A stretch of DNA of 64,000 nt, from contig NZ_DS989904.1 of NCBI RefSeq assembly GCF_000155595.1, positions 899,354-963,353 on the forward strand, written 5' to 3'. Under the pieces are notes generated by a model. The model saw only the letters and a list, made by a program, of their open reading frames with translations, was not told the origin of the DNA and did no database searches. Positions 1 to 10,070 of the stretch are shown here, piece after piece. Origin of the DNA: Synechococcus sp. PCC 7335 (GTDB lineage Bacteria; Cyanobacteriota; Cyanobacteriia; Phormidesmidales; Phormidesmidaceae). The position numbers and the translations under genes are program-made. How positions within the stretch are numbered: the stretch's first letter is position 1; every line of letters begins with the position of its first letter.

Positions 1-272
1 AATGGTTAGGGCGGCGGTTTTGTTGTAGTGCCAGGTTTTGGGGGCAAAGCCGACGCCAAAGGGTTTACCGGGGAAGGCTTCGTCGGCGGATTTGAAGATG
101 GCGAAGTAGGGATGGCTGTCGTTATCTAAGGCCCAGATGGCGAAGGGCGGCGCGGGTGTCGGTGGTGTAGGGCTGGGGGGCTGTGGAAGCGATCGGCGAT
201 TAGCTGGTCGAGGGTGGTCAGGCTGGTGAGTTGGATTCGTTCGAAGCCGTATTGGTCGATTTCGCCTTGCAT
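1..272 (-). pseudogene. Partial unknown gene with a frameshift, downstream of hsdS
   Basis: An ATG at 272 opens a frame starting MQGEIDQYGFERIQL that stops at 126-128. From about position 180 leftward, a second frame is open to the window edge and reads like protein (for example FAIWALDNDSHPYFAIFKS and KPFGVGFAPKTWHYN). The two join if one base is added in the G run at 175-180 (C run on the coding strand), so this looks like a one-base deletion in a homopolymer. Codons favour C at third positions, unlike the AT-rich hsd genes beside it. I do not recognise the product. It lies 80 bp past hsdS on the same strand and may be a separate accessory gene. A sequencing error in the homopolymer would explain the break equally well. 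Confidence 0.45.
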
Positions 273-351
273 AGGTTAGAGAAGGTCTGAATAATCTGAT
301 GGTGTGTGGTTGGGGTCGGTTGGCTAGACGGCTTAAATCCAATCTTTGAAA

Positions 352-1644
352 TTATTTCATTGTTACCTGGCCATTCATTAGCATGGGTAAGAGCCAGTCG
401 CGAAGTTGTGTGAGCTGTTGATTTTCTTGTTCCAAGAAATCTTGTCTAGAAAAAGTTGATCTCATATGATTTGTATATCCATCGGCTATATCTGGTGGTG
501 GCAGACAAACGTTGATAGTTTTTAAGATTGTCCCTGAGACTTCCTTGAACGTTGAACCAGAAGCATATTGAATAATAGCTTTCATTGAATTTTTGACTGC
601 ATAAAAAACAAACTCAGTAGAGAACTTATTATTTGGTATAAATGATTTAAAACCTTGGTTTGTCGTGAGCTTATTTCGGGCAATTGCCATGTAACCAATA
701 GGTGCTCTTGAACTTAGTAGCACAGTTCCTTTTGGGTATAACTTAAGTGAAGCATCTTTAATTCCTTCTAAAGTTACATCTAAGCTACCTTTCGTAATAT
801 ATTTATTGCCCACATTGTTAGATAAATCATTAGGTGCTATCCATGGAATACCATTTTCAGAAAAGTTTGCTTCAACTTTAGTGGATGGTGTACTACCTCC
901 AACAATTTTGCCAAGATCTTCAAGAGTTCCAGCCTTCCACTTTTCCGGTATTTCGCGTCTAAGAGTCTTGTTATAGACCATTTTCCCACCGGAAGATTTG
1001 TAGGGTTTACCATTTTCATCGGGGAAGTCAAACTGTACAAACCAGTAGTCGTAGATCGTTTTCGCCATTGCCTCTAACTCGGCATTGATACGATTATTTA
1101 GATCGATTTTGGCATCAAGAGCAGAGAGAATACCCGCAATTTGCGATTGAGGCTCTTTAATTGGTATTTGTAAATCTTCAAGATCAGGAATCCTTAAGTT
1201 ACTAACAATTGAACCGGTATTATTACTCTTCAGAATCTGCTTCTGCACATATTCTGAAAGGATCGCATATAGCAAATAGTTATTGTCGATAATATTTTCG
1301 TCAGGTTTGATTAGAACCATCCGTTGTCCTAAGCAGCATTCTATCCCTTCTGGGATTATACAAATCTCACCCATTGGCGCTTCCCGTGTGATGATGAGGT
1401 CGCCTGGCTCTGGTTTACTTCTAGCAATACGTGCTTGATAAGTCTCTTCATCAGTAAAAGAAACATTGTCTAGTATTAATCTGCCATTCTTTATATTGAA
1501 GTTTCTAATAACTATTTTTCCAGCAGAAGTATACTTGGGGGTTGAATGATGGCAGTCAGTTATGGAATGACATAATTTAGATAAGGGTTTAGTTATTCCT
1601 TCATAACGCTTTTTGACAATGATTGGATCGAGACTAGTTGACAT
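352..1644 (-). CDS. hsdS: Type I restriction-modification specificity subunit HsdS
   Basis: HsdS binds the split DNA target and directs the HsdM methylase and HsdR nuclease. The 430-residue protein has the usual two-repeat plan. Residues about 1-165 form the first target-recognition domain. A conserved helical spacer follows (QIAGILSALDAKIDLNNRI, then AMAKTIYDYWFVQFDFP, about residues 167-215). The second target-recognition domain spans about 230-390 and the distal conserved helix is near the C terminus (LTQLRDWLLPMLMNGQV). The phrase GTLEDLGKIVGGSTPST marks the start of the second half. It begins at an ATG 50 bp after the hsdM stop, in the order hsdR-small ORF-hsdM-hsdS, so it is probably cotranscribed. 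Length is normal and no break is seen. The recognition sequence cannot be predicted from the protein. Confidence 0.93.
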   Translation of the reverse strand: MSTSLDPIIVKKRYEGITKPLSKLCHSITDCHHSTPKYTSAGKIVIRNFNIKNGRLILDNVSFTDEETYQARIARSKPEPGDLIITREAPMGEICIIPEGIECCLGQRMVLIKPDENIIDNNYLLYAILSEYVQKQILKSNNTGSIVSNLRIPDLEDLQIPIKEPQSQIAGILSALDAKIDLNNRINAELEAMAKTIYDYWFVQFDFPDENGKPYKSSGGKMVYNKTLRREIPEKWKAGTLEDLGKIVGGSTPSTKVEANFSENGIPWIAPNDLSNNVGNKYITKGSLDVTLEGIKDASLKLYPKGTVLLSSRAPIGYMAIARNKLTTNQGFKSFIPNNKFSTEFVFYAVKNSMKAIIQYASGSTFKEVSGTILKTINVCLPPPDIADGYTNHMRSTFSRQDFLEQENQQLTQLRDWLLPMLMNGQVTMK

Positions 1645-1694
1645 ACTTTAATCCCGCCAATTGTTGAATAATTTCTATTTCCAAATCTTTTGAG

Positions 1695-3290
1695 TCAGCA
1701 AATAGTTTCTAAATTTTCAGAAAAGTCTTTGATTTTCGCGTTAAATTCTTCAGGAGTAATATCGGTATACTCAATCTTTATCTCAAAGTACTGACCAGCA
1801 CTGAAGCTGTAGTTTTTGCTCCTAATTTGGTCATAAGTTGTCACAACAGCAAAGTCATCAACGACCTCTTTCTCATTAAAAGTAGCAATAATTTTCTCTT
1901 CTTCGGTTTCTGTAAGTACTGTCTTTTGGTTTTTCCCTTCTTTAGCAGTTTCACCAAGTCCAGAAGCATCGATTAAGACCACATCTTCTTTATTCGCTTT
2001 GTCAATAAAGACAATAGACACATTTGTGCCTGTGGTGGCAAAAATGTTGCTGGGCATGGAAACTACACCAGCTAGCATTTTCTCATCAATTAACTTCATG
2101 CGAATCTTTTTGTCAATACCTGCCTGTGCTGTCAGAAAACCAGTCGGAACCACCACCGCTGCTTTACCCTCAGGTTTTAGCGAGAAAATAATGTGCTGTA
2201 AAAATAGCTGATAAATTGCCATCTTATTTACAGCTTTTTTCGGCACATTGGGAATACCTGCAAAAAAACGCTTCTTGTTTTTATCGCTGTCTAGATCATC
2301 ACGAAAATCGCTAAAATCCATTTTGAAGGGTGGATTAGAGACGATGTAGTCAAACAGTTTCAGCTTTTTACCGTCCTTGTGATACGGTTGCAGCAAAGTG
2401 TTTCCTTGAATCACATTTTGAATAGAATGCACCAGATTATTCAAAATCAAGTTAAGACGCAGCAAGCTTGATGACTTCTGCGAAATATCCTGGGGAAAAA
2501 TGCTACAGCGTTCCTCACCAATGGCATGGGCGATATTCATCAGCAACGTACCAGAACCAGCTGATGGGTCATAACAGCTAACGTTCTGGATTTTGCCCCG
2601 TTGATGCTCTGGCACCAGAATAGCTGCCATAATTTTGGCAACTGCATGGGGGGTATAGTATTCAGCGTATTTACCACCGCTGTCTTTGTTGTAGTCTTTA
2701 ATTAAGTACTCAAAAATCGTGGCATAGAAATCATATTTTTCAGTAAAAATACGTTCAAAGCTAAATGCCACAAGCTTATTGATGATTGCCCTACAAAACT
2801 CATCCCGTCTGGAAAGATCAGTAATAAATTCACTGACGCGGTCAAAGAGAGTAACTTTCCCTCCGCGATCAGTTTTAACTGAGAAAATATCATTATTGGT
2901 AATAGCGATATCCCGTAGAGTATCGTCAAAAAGTTTGGCGAATTCTGGTGCATTTTGTTGGGCGAACAAATGCGAAATAAAGTGTTCAGGTTTCAACTTA
3001 GCCGTATCAGCACTCAACTGCATTTGTAGCAGCTCAAAGTCATCTTCACTAAGCTGATTAATGGCCTGCTCCCAACTTTCAGTAGAGTCGATATCAGCGT
3101 CAATCTGCTTAACTTCATAAGCGAACTTATCATTGAGAAATTTGTATAGGAATACCTGGGTGATAATTTTGAATTCGTTACCGTCATTACCTAACCCATA
3201 GGAAGCGCAGATACCCTTGAGACCATCGATCAATTCTTTGGTTTTACGCTCAAAATCAAGGGTTATCACCCTAGGCTCCAATTTCTTCAT
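1695..3290 (-). CDS. hsdM: Type I restriction-modification DNA methyltransferase subunit HsdM
   Basis: This is an N6-adenine DNA methyltransferase subunit. Residues 1-150 match the HsdM N-terminal helical domain. The SAM-binding motif DPSAGSG lies at 241-247, and the catalytic motif IV NPPF at 319-322 is preceded by FDYIVS. The run GGKYAEYYTPHAVAKIM before motif I is typical of HsdM. The length (531 residues) is normal. The ATG start overlaps the end of the upstream 60-codon ORF by 20 bases, suggesting coupled translation. Together with HsdS it would modify host DNA in the M2S complex and, with HsdR, restrict unmodified DNA. All visible motifs are intact. Confidence 0.95.
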   Translation of the reverse strand: MKKLEPRVITLDFERKTKELIDGLKGICASYGLGNDGNEFKIITQVFLYKFLNDKFAYEVKQIDADIDSTESWEQAINQLSEDDFELLQMQLSADTAKLKPEHFISHLFAQQNAPEFAKLFDDTLRDIAITNNDIFSVKTDRGGKVTLFDRVSEFITDLSRRDEFCRAIINKLVAFSFERIFTEKYDFYATIFEYLIKDYNKDSGGKYAEYYTPHAVAKIMAAILVPEHQRGKIQNVSCYDPSAGSGTLLMNIAHAIGEERCSIFPQDISQKSSSLLRLNLILNNLVHSIQNVIQGNTLLQPYHKDGKKLKLFDYIVSNPPFKMDFSDFRDDLDSDKNKKRFFAGIPNVPKKAVNKMAIYQLFLQHIIFSLKPEGKAAVVVPTGFLTAQAGIDKKIRMKLIDEKMLAGVVSMPSNIFATTGTNVSIVFIDKANKEDVVLIDASGLGETAKEGKNQKTVLTETEEEKIIATFNEKEVVDDFAVVTTYDQIRSKNYSFSAGQYFEIKIEYTDITPEEFNAKIKDFSENLETIC

Positions 3291-3453
3291 TATTGAATTC
3301 GTTCATGTATTCCTTTACAACCAGGGTGTTAATATAGCGCGCAGAGTCAGCATTTAAATTAATTTTTTGTTTCCCTTTAAATTGCTTGACTACAATTGGC
3401 TTCATTAGGTTGTCAAAGTAGCCTTCGTTATTCAGTATTTGGGTGTTTTTCAA
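3271..3453 (-). CDS. Small ORF between hsdR and hsdM
   Basis: A 60-codon frame lies between hsdR and hsdM, overlapping the start of hsdM by 20 bases. The likely start is TTG at 3453; no ATG is available in frame. The frame stays open upstream into the end of hsdR (reading SYFEALNGVKEQADDQ), so the true start is uncertain. The product is polar and basic in the middle (KPIVVKQFKGKQKINLN) and acidic at the end, without transmembrane or metal-binding signatures. I do not recognise a family. Its tight packing in the operon argues for translation, but it could also be a leader for hsdM translation or a remnant. Confidence 0.45.
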   Translation of the reverse strand: MKNTQILNNEGYFDNLMKPIVVKQFKGKQKINLNADSARYINTLVVKEYMNEFNNEEIGA

Positions 3454-3485
3454 AACTTGATCATCTGCTTGCTCTTTAACGCCGT

Positions 3486-6365
3486 TTAAGGCTTCAAAAT
3501 ACGACGTTCTTGCTGAGAAATATTACCCTGTTCCAAAATGCGTTTATGAATACGGGTATATTTCACATCTCCCTGATACTTTGCCTTGAGCTGATTGTTT
3601 TCACGGTTAAGTTCTTTAATCCGCTCATGAATCTTATTAAGACTACCGATATTTCGGTTCATCTCATCCTGACTCACTTCGCTTAGATTTTTCTGCTTAA
3701 ATAAGCGTTCTAGCTCTTCACGCAGGGTCACAAACTTGGGATCTTTTTGGTCAAAATTACCTGCCAAGGCCTCGCGCGTTTTACGTAATGTACTCTTTAG
3801 CTGATCCGCCAGAATTAGCTCTTCCTCGCTGATTTTGGTAAACATAAACAGCACATCTTCCAATGCCACATTGAGCAAATTGGTCGTGTCATTGCTGTTT
3901 TCAATATTTTCCTTGAGATTTAGCAAATCTAGATGATTGCTGGTTTCTCGATAGAGTAAGTTAAGCTTTTTGAAATCAATTTTTTCCAGTAGTTCATTGT
4001 GTCCCAATAGCCGGACTAGGTTATACAGGCTTTTCGCATCGCTGAGGGCCTTTTTGATAGCTTGCACCTGTCCACGGTTTTGAACTTCGCTAATTTGCTG
4101 GGAGAAGACCTCAGCATTGCTAATATCAAATCGGAATAAGACATCCTTAATCTGTTCAATTTCTTCTTCAATCTCTTCTTGAGATTTAAACAGATTGGAA
4201 TAATGCTCTATTTCATCCCCTAGCTCTGCCTGTAGCTCATCAAAATAGGCCTTGTTAGTTGCATCAAACTCCTTGCGGATATCGGCAAAGTCTACGACAT
4301 AGCCATAGCGAAAGTCTTTGTAGGTACGATTTACTCGGGTTAAGGCTTGCAAGAGATTGTGCCGTCTGATAATGCGCCCAAGGTAAAGCTTTTTCAGACG
4401 TTTGGCATCAAAACCCGTAAGCAGCATGTTGTAAACGAACAGGAAGTCAATTTTTCCAACTTTGAATTCTTCGACTTTTTCTTTCCGTTCATCTTTAGTA
4501 CCAATATCATGCAGTATTAGGGCAGCACTTCTGACTTTATTACTTTTCTTTTGCTTTACTCTGTATGGACCTGGTTGCTCTGCCGCTATAGGGATTTCAG
4601 AGACAGGCGGCTGTTCAACAACTTTCAGGTTAGGAGTATATTTATCCTCAAAGATCTCAAACATCTTTTTGGCTTGATCAGAGCTATCACAAATGATCAT
4701 GCCGCCAATGCTGTTATCCCCCAGGGCAACACGACTTTTTTCAAAGTCCTCGACAATATAGTCGAGCATAGGCTCCACAAAACGCTCATGGGCATAGACA
4801 TACTTTTTGTCTACATCCCCCTGTTGGACTTCGACTTCTTCTAATGCCTGCTGCAAAACCATTTTGTAGTTACTGGCAATTTCTTCGCGAATCAGACGTA
4901 GGGTATAGCCATCAGCAATCGATGCGTTGTAATAGTACTTGTGGATATAATCGCCGAATAATAATTTGGAATTGTAGTCATTACCCAGCAAAGGCGTGCC
5001 GGTTAACCCAATTTTGATGGCATTATTATCTGATTGGCTCAAGTTCGCCAAAAAGCTGCCCTTGGGGTTGTAGCTGCGGTGCACTTCATCTAGAAAGTAC
5101 ACACGTTGAATGCTGACATCGTAATCATCAGTTTTGACGACATTGGCGTCATCTTTGAACTTCTGAATATTGACTACGGTAATTTCTGGTTTCCCTGAAT
5201 AATTATGAATCACCCCTGTGGATTTAATATCCCTGGCAAATTCATCACGGGAGCTAATATTGTGAACGACTAACCCACGCTTTCTAAATTCCCAACTTGC
5301 CTGGGTTAGAAGATCTAGCCGATCAACAATAAAGTAAAACTTCGGTATTATCGATTGGTTTTGAAAGTAGGCCGTCAGGTAATGCACATTGTAATAAGCC
5401 AGAGCCGTTTTACCACTGCCCTGGGTGTGCCAAATAATGCCTTTGTGTTCTCCCTCGTTCAGCGCTTGCTTAATGGCTTTAGTGGCAAAAATTTGTGGAT
5501 AACGCATCACATGCTTTTGCACACCATCGTCCTCATGCACATAGGCAATGGCATATTGCAGCAAAAATGCCAGACGTTCCCTTGAAAATAGTGACGTCGA
5601 AACGCGGTTAGTCGGAGAATCAGGGTTCTTATTCGTTAAAAACTCTGGACTATGTTTAATGATATTGAGATTGTTGTCTTTCAATATTGTATTTTCAATC
5701 GCCTCATCCTCTGGTGTCAGCAAAGTAGCCAAGTCTAGGCTTTCTTCTTCTCGAAAGTAATTGAAAATAGGCTCCTGATACGATGGCGAAGCATAGAATG
5801 CGCCTTCGATAGGCTGTGGCGACTCGTTATCGTATTCCATATTGTTGGAAAACACCATCAGCTGAGTGATGTTAACGAAACGCCTGAACTTTGAATTTTG
5901 AAACCGTTTATTAATACGGTCACGCTCTGCTAAGACACCCTGGCGATTATTAGGCTTCTTGACCTCGATAAATACCAAGGGCATCCCATTGATCAACAAG
6001 ATGATATCTGGCCTAAATTCCTCATCGCCATTTTTGTAGGTCAATTCCGTGACCACATGGAATTGGTTGTTGGAAAAGTTTTGAAAGTCAATGAGTCTAG
6101 TACCGGATCGCTCGGTCAGCATCTCATAAAAGGCTTGACCCAGATCTTCATTATCCAGCGATAGCTTTACGTCTTCGAGTAAGCGATCAATGTCGTCTGG
6201 ATTCAGCCCTTCATTAATATTTGCAATGCTTTGCTTAAAAATATCGACGAATATATTAGTGTCTTCATCCCATAAGGCATTTTTTAACGACAGGTAGGTA
6301 TAACCTAACCGAGTCAGATGGAGGAGGCTTGGAATTTTGACCCTTGAATCTTCATTGAATGCCAT
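3486..6365 (-). CDS. hsdR: Type I restriction enzyme ATP-dependent endonuclease/translocase HsdR
   Basis: HsdR translocates DNA with ATP and cuts unmodified DNA far from the target. The 959-residue protein has the standard layout. The N-terminal PD-(D/E)xK nuclease has D120 and the E134-V-K136 pair (RPDIILL ... VFIEVKKP). The superfamily 2 motor follows with Walker A TQGSGKT near 314-320, DEVH at 426-429 and LTGTP at 454-458; the late motif VI region reads QALTRVNRTYKDFRYGYVVDF. The C terminus is helical and charged and should contact HsdM. The ATG start lies at 6365, making it the first gene of the operon, with a 332-bp upstream region that presumably holds the promoter. No disruptions are seen, so the system looks functional. 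Confidence 0.95.
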   Translation of the reverse strand: MAFNEDSRVKIPSLLHLTRLGYTYLSLKNALWDEDTNIFVDIFKQSIANINEGLNPDDIDRLLEDVKLSLDNEDLGQAFYEMLTERSGTRLIDFQNFSNNQFHVVTELTYKNGDEEFRPDIILLINGMPLVFIEVKKPNNRQGVLAERDRINKRFQNSKFRRFVNITQLMVFSNNMEYDNESPQPIEGAFYASPSYQEPIFNYFREEESLDLATLLTPEDEAIENTILKDNNLNIIKHSPEFLTNKNPDSPTNRVSTSLFSRERLAFLLQYAIAYVHEDDGVQKHVMRYPQIFATKAIKQALNEGEHKGIIWHTQGSGKTALAYYNVHYLTAYFQNQSIIPKFYFIVDRLDLLTQASWEFRKRGLVVHNISSRDEFARDIKSTGVIHNYSGKPEITVVNIQKFKDDANVVKTDDYDVSIQRVYFLDEVHRSYNPKGSFLANLSQSDNNAIKIGLTGTPLLGNDYNSKLLFGDYIHKYYYNASIADGYTLRLIREEIASNYKMVLQQALEEVEVQQGDVDKKYVYAHERFVEPMLDYIVEDFEKSRVALGDNSIGGMIICDSSDQAKKMFEIFEDKYTPNLKVVEQPPVSEIPIAAEQPGPYRVKQKKSNKVRSAALILHDIGTKDERKEKVEEFKVGKIDFLFVYNMLLTGFDAKRLKKLYLGRIIRRHNLLQALTRVNRTYKDFRYGYVVDFADIRKEFDATNKAYFDELQAELGDEIEHYSNLFKSQEEIEEEIEQIKDVLFRFDISNAEVFSQQISEVQNRGQVQAIKKALSDAKSLYNLVRLLGHNELLEKIDFKKLNLLYRETSNHLDLLNLKENIENSNDTTNLLNVALEDVLFMFTKISEEELILADQLKSTLRKTREALAGNFDQKDPKFVTLREELERLFKQKNLSEVSQDEMNRNIGSLNKIHERIKELNRENNQLKAKYQGDVKYTRIHKRILEQGNISQQERRILKP

Positions 6366-6697
6366 ATCATCCTGTACTCTGGGAAGCCTTAATCAATCGA
6401 TTAGATATGCAACCTATTTCTAGCCTGGTTACCTAAAAGCGCCATATTCATCATTCGCAGTATACATAACCCAATCTGCCAAATTTTCAAATCCCCCCCA
6501 ATTTTAGGCTATAAACTTCTATCGATAGCTGTCAGACTCCTTCAAAGAAAGGCTTGCTTGGTATAAAAAGTCTTCTGATTGGCTAATGCGTGCTTCTTAA
6601 AAGCTTGTGCAGCTACTCCAATTCCTCGACATACTAGGTATCTAAAGTTACGGTGATGCTCTTAAGCACTTAATCCGTAAGGACAAACCTAACGGAG
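6366..6697. other. Intergenic region upstream of hsdR
   Basis: These 332 bases separate the hsdR start from the end of the broken relaxase gene. The stretch is AT-rich and should contain the hsd promoter, but no convincing -35/-10 pair, operator or hairpin terminator was recognised. No reading frame of note is present on either strand. Confidence 0.5.
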
Positions 6698-6737
6698 CTA
6701 TAGCCCTAATTGACTTTGCTGCTTAAGCATTTTCCTA

Positions 6738-6785
6738 ATGGACGCCTGATAACTAATCCTTATGGACGCCTGATAACTAATCCTT
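6738..6785 (-). repeat. Two tandem copies of a 24-bp unit in the relaxase 3' end
   Basis: The unit beginning ATGGACGCCTGATAACTAAT occurs at 6738-6761 and again, identical, at 6762-6785. In the relaxase frame it duplicates eight residues (ISYQASIR). The copies are identical, so the duplication is recent, probably by replication slippage in a decaying gene. Confidence 0.9.
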
Positions 6786-7065
6786 CTAATGGTCTGGTTT
6801 ACATACTGCACGGCCGATAGCTGTCCACTATGCTCATGAATATGTTGGACATGGCCACTACCTGCTGACAACATCAATCCAATATCCTTTCCCTCTAATC
6901 CATCTATCAACGCTTGATGAGCTACTAAGTAATCCAACTGCTGTGAGTTCTTAGCCTGCATACTCTGGCTGTAGTGAACCCATAGCCTTTGGTAATGCCT
7001 TTTCTTTAGCAGCTTCTTCAGGCAGTCGCTTGACTCAAATCGTTCAAGGAGTTTAGTAGTTGCTG

Positions 7066-7446
7066 CTATAAGTTGTTGTCGTCGGTCAAGTCGGTGCTCA
7101 AACTGGTTAAACTCTGGTTCAAGGATGCCAACGCCATCTCTAGACTTTCCAGATTGTCGTAGCTGAACGATACGGTTCTCTGATCTAAGATTAGCTGTCT
7201 TTGGTGATCGAGCAAGCCCAATACCTGCTTGCTCAAGTTTGCCAATAAGGTTTGAGTTTCCGCTTGTGCTGTGATTAAGCCGGTCAACTGCTCTTGTAGT
7301 TTGATGTTCTCTTGTTTCAGTCTGGAGATCTCGCCATAGAGTGGCCCCAAGCTTTTCAGCAATGCGGTCTCCAATACGTTCCTCGATATTTCCACAGTCA
7401 CGGGAGGTGTTGTTGTTTGCGTTGTTTTCTTTCTGGGTCTGGGCAT
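7066..7446 (-). CDS. Possible nested gene: 126-residue coiled-coil protein inside the relaxase gene
   Basis: An ATG frame of 126 codons lies wholly within the relaxase 3' part, in a different frame of the same strand. It starts MPRPRKKTTQTTTPPVTVEI and continues with a long heptad pattern (ISRLKQENIKLQEQLTGLI, then LLANLSKQVLGLLDHQRQLIL). A basic N terminus followed by a coiled coil is the kind of layout seen in small mobilisation or DNA-binding accessory proteins. Known relaxase genes can contain overlapping genes (mobB inside mobA of RSF1010). The relaxase frame on both sides of it also looks coding, so a simple frameshift does not explain it. No clear ribosome-binding site is visible. It could still be a chance frame. 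Confidence 0.4.
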   Translation of the reverse strand: MPRPRKKTTQTTTPPVTVEISRNVLETALLKSLGPLYGEISRLKQENIKLQEQLTGLITAQAETQTLLANLSKQVLGLLDHQRQLILDQRTVSFSYDNLESLEMALASLNQSLTSLSTDLTDDNNL

Positions 7447-10070
7447 GGCTGTTTACCATCTGGAATAAAGGAATATAGTCGCTGGCATTTTCTTTGGATT
7501 GAGATCGCTGTGCTAGCTGAACCAAGTCAGCGATGTCTGTTGTGTAGATGCTGAGATGATGCTTGGCACGAGAAGCCGCCACATAGAAAGACTCGCGACT
7601 GGTCGTGCCGTCCATCAGGGCCAACACTCGGTCAGCCGTTTTGCCTTGGCTGCTGTAGGTGGTGCTCACCAAGGCGTAGTCAATGTATTGCTGTCCTCGT
7701 AGGTTGATTTGTGAGCAGTTGCCACGGTCATTCACAATCTGGGCGTTGCTATTGCTATCGACATCAACCACAGTGAATCGCTGACCGTTTCGGACTTTGG
7801 CAGCTCGGTTATTGCACGTCCATCGCAGGTGATCGCCCTTCGCAACCGCAATCTTCTGTACCGCGTACACCGTCTTCCTCTGACACCGAGCCGGATTAAT
7901 TTTCATCAGCTGACCATCCGGCGTTTCCACCGTCAAGCGGTTCGCCTCTGTGTCACACTCAACACCCGGTACTGCTGATACTTCACCAACCCCTGACGTC
8001 TGTAGTCCTGACTCGGCATCAGCACATCACCCTGCTTGTAGTAGCTGGCATAGCCCGCCTGCGCTGTTGTCAAATTCCTGTTTCTCAAGGAACTGAAATG
8101 AAAGACATCTGCGCCCAATTCACCCCGCGCTTGCATTGACTGACGTAGCTTGGCAGTTAGCTCTAATCTCTCAGCATTTGTCCCAGCCAGTAGCAACGTC
8201 CGGTCACGTTGTTTTGGGGTTAGACTCAGATACTCATCGGCAATTTGTTGAAATCGATGCGTCTGCGAAAGGATGGCGTGAATGGAGCCCGTGTGGTCAA
8301 GATGCTGAATCGCGTTTTCTAGCTGACCGGATTCTATGAGTGCGATCGCCTTCATAGAGTCCTCAGTTTTCTGCCGCCGGGACTCCTGCAAATACACCGT
8401 CTGAATGCCACCCGCCTGCAAACTCTTAAACGGGTTACCTGCTTCCACTGCCGAAAGCTGCCGAGTATCCCCCACCAAAATTACCCTTGCCTTTTCTGTG
8501 GCTGCTGATGCGCATCCTTCGCACTAAGCAACCCGGCCTTATCCACGATCCAAATAGTCTGAGGTTTGGGTGAATCGCTCGCATCCTGAACCAGCAAACT
8601 CGCAACCGTATCACTTGGAACGTGAGTAGCTGTTGCCACCTCATGGGCTGCTTCTGCGCTGGGGGCAAATCCGCGAACGGTGTAGCCTTTTTGGGTCGCA
8701 AGTTCGCTGAAGAGTTTCAGGCTGTAGGTTTTGCCAGAACCGGCGACGCCCTGCCAAGCGAGGATGCGGTCACGGCTCAATGCAGATAGCTCAATTGCCT
8801 GCTGCTGTCCCTTCGTTAGAGTATTGGCTTCTGCTAAGTGGTGTTGGAGTTCTGTCGGGAATGCGATCGCCTCCACTGCTCCCTTACAATTTTGCATCAA
8901 CCGAATTGTCTCCAACTCCCGCTGAATCGCTGTCTGCGTCGTAAACTTGTTCTTAACTAGGTCAGCCCGGATCAGCTCATGGCTGTCTTGGATTTCCTGT
9001 TGTAACTCAGCAAAGCTCTGCTGGCCCAAATGATTTTCCAACACAAACCGCTCTACCTTGCTGCGTCGGAACACAGCTTCTCGCTCAGCCGCATGATCGA
9101 TGCCTGCTTTTACGATTGGAGCAAGCGGCGGATGGTGTTTAGACTTGAGACTTCCCGATTAAGGAATCTGGGGCAGTTCTAATTGTTGGCACTGCACTTC
9201 TTGCTGCCAAGCCTGCAACAACACATCGCGCGGAACTATGCGCTTGCTGGTGCGTGATCTCAAATTAGCCGCCTCCCTCCTTGCAGCACTCACATCACTC
9301 CCTTTAAATGCCGTTTCTCGCTCCACTGACCAAGTTTCAATCAGCTCTAAAATCTGTTGTCTACGAGTGGAGAAAACCTCCAACAGTTTCGGCTCATAGC
9401 CTCGCAAGTCAAACTGTCCATTTTCTCTGACTTCAATCTCATAGCCATATTGCCTGAGTTGGTAAGCCAGCTCATTCTGATAAATCTCTCCTAGCAGCTT
9501 TTGATTCGCCACAATCTCCTCATTGCTGAGACTGCGCCAAGATCCATCCGCCATCTGAGTGGTATTGATCACCACACAGTGACTATGCAACTGTGGTTCT
9601 TGGGCTCGACTCGTTTCATGTCGGAAGACCGCTGCCGCGACATTGCCGGTGCAGACTCTTTCTCTACTTGTTCTTGTCCGTACCCGCGTCTGAGCATAGC
9701 ATTCTTCCAAAACAGCGAGTGCGGTTTCCACTGCCCTATCGTGAGCGGCAATCACCCGCCAATCCTGTTGAATTAAACCAGCAATAGAAACACTCTTGGG
9801 TGCAGAAAACGTGTAGTCTGTGCCCGCTCTATGTTTAGTCAGATCAATCTTTCGCGCATGGAGTGATTGCCCATTCGGCTCTTCACTTTGTAGCAGTTGC
9901 TTGAAAACTGACTTATCGACTTCGCCAGAGAGGCGCAATGCGGCTGCACCTCTTCCTGCCCAGCGAGTCTGCAGCTGTTCTTTTTCAGTCTCTAAGTCTT
10001 GCGTGTAGTAATCGTCCTTGTCGTAGTAGTTCTCTGCCTGCGCGGCAGAGACGTTGCTCATAGACAGCAT

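Larger units (their letters stand above)
6698..10070 (-). pseudogene. Broken MobF/TrwC-type conjugative relaxase-helicase
   Basis: The intact form would nick oriT and unwind plasmid DNA for conjugation. Residues 1-303 (9159-10070) are a TrwC relaxase domain with N-terminal tyrosine pairs (ENYYDKDDYYTQ) and the metal motif HETSRAQEPQLHSH. An in-frame TAA at 9159-9161 ends it, yet the same frame continues (KAGIDHAAEREAVFRRSK) into the helicase with Walker A GVAGSGKT. Near 8484-8515 a small deletion shifts the frame; Walker B there reads IWIVDKAG, where E is expected in place of K. The helicase resumes (ARVILVGDTRQLSAV) up to 7933, where a one-base loss near 7950 causes another shift into the last piece (LTVETPDGQLMKINPA ... 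FYVAASRAKHHLSIYTTD). The ORFs at 8481-9074, 7933-8478 and 6698-7936 are parts of this one gene. It is almost certainly inactive as a full-length protein. Confidence 0.9.
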
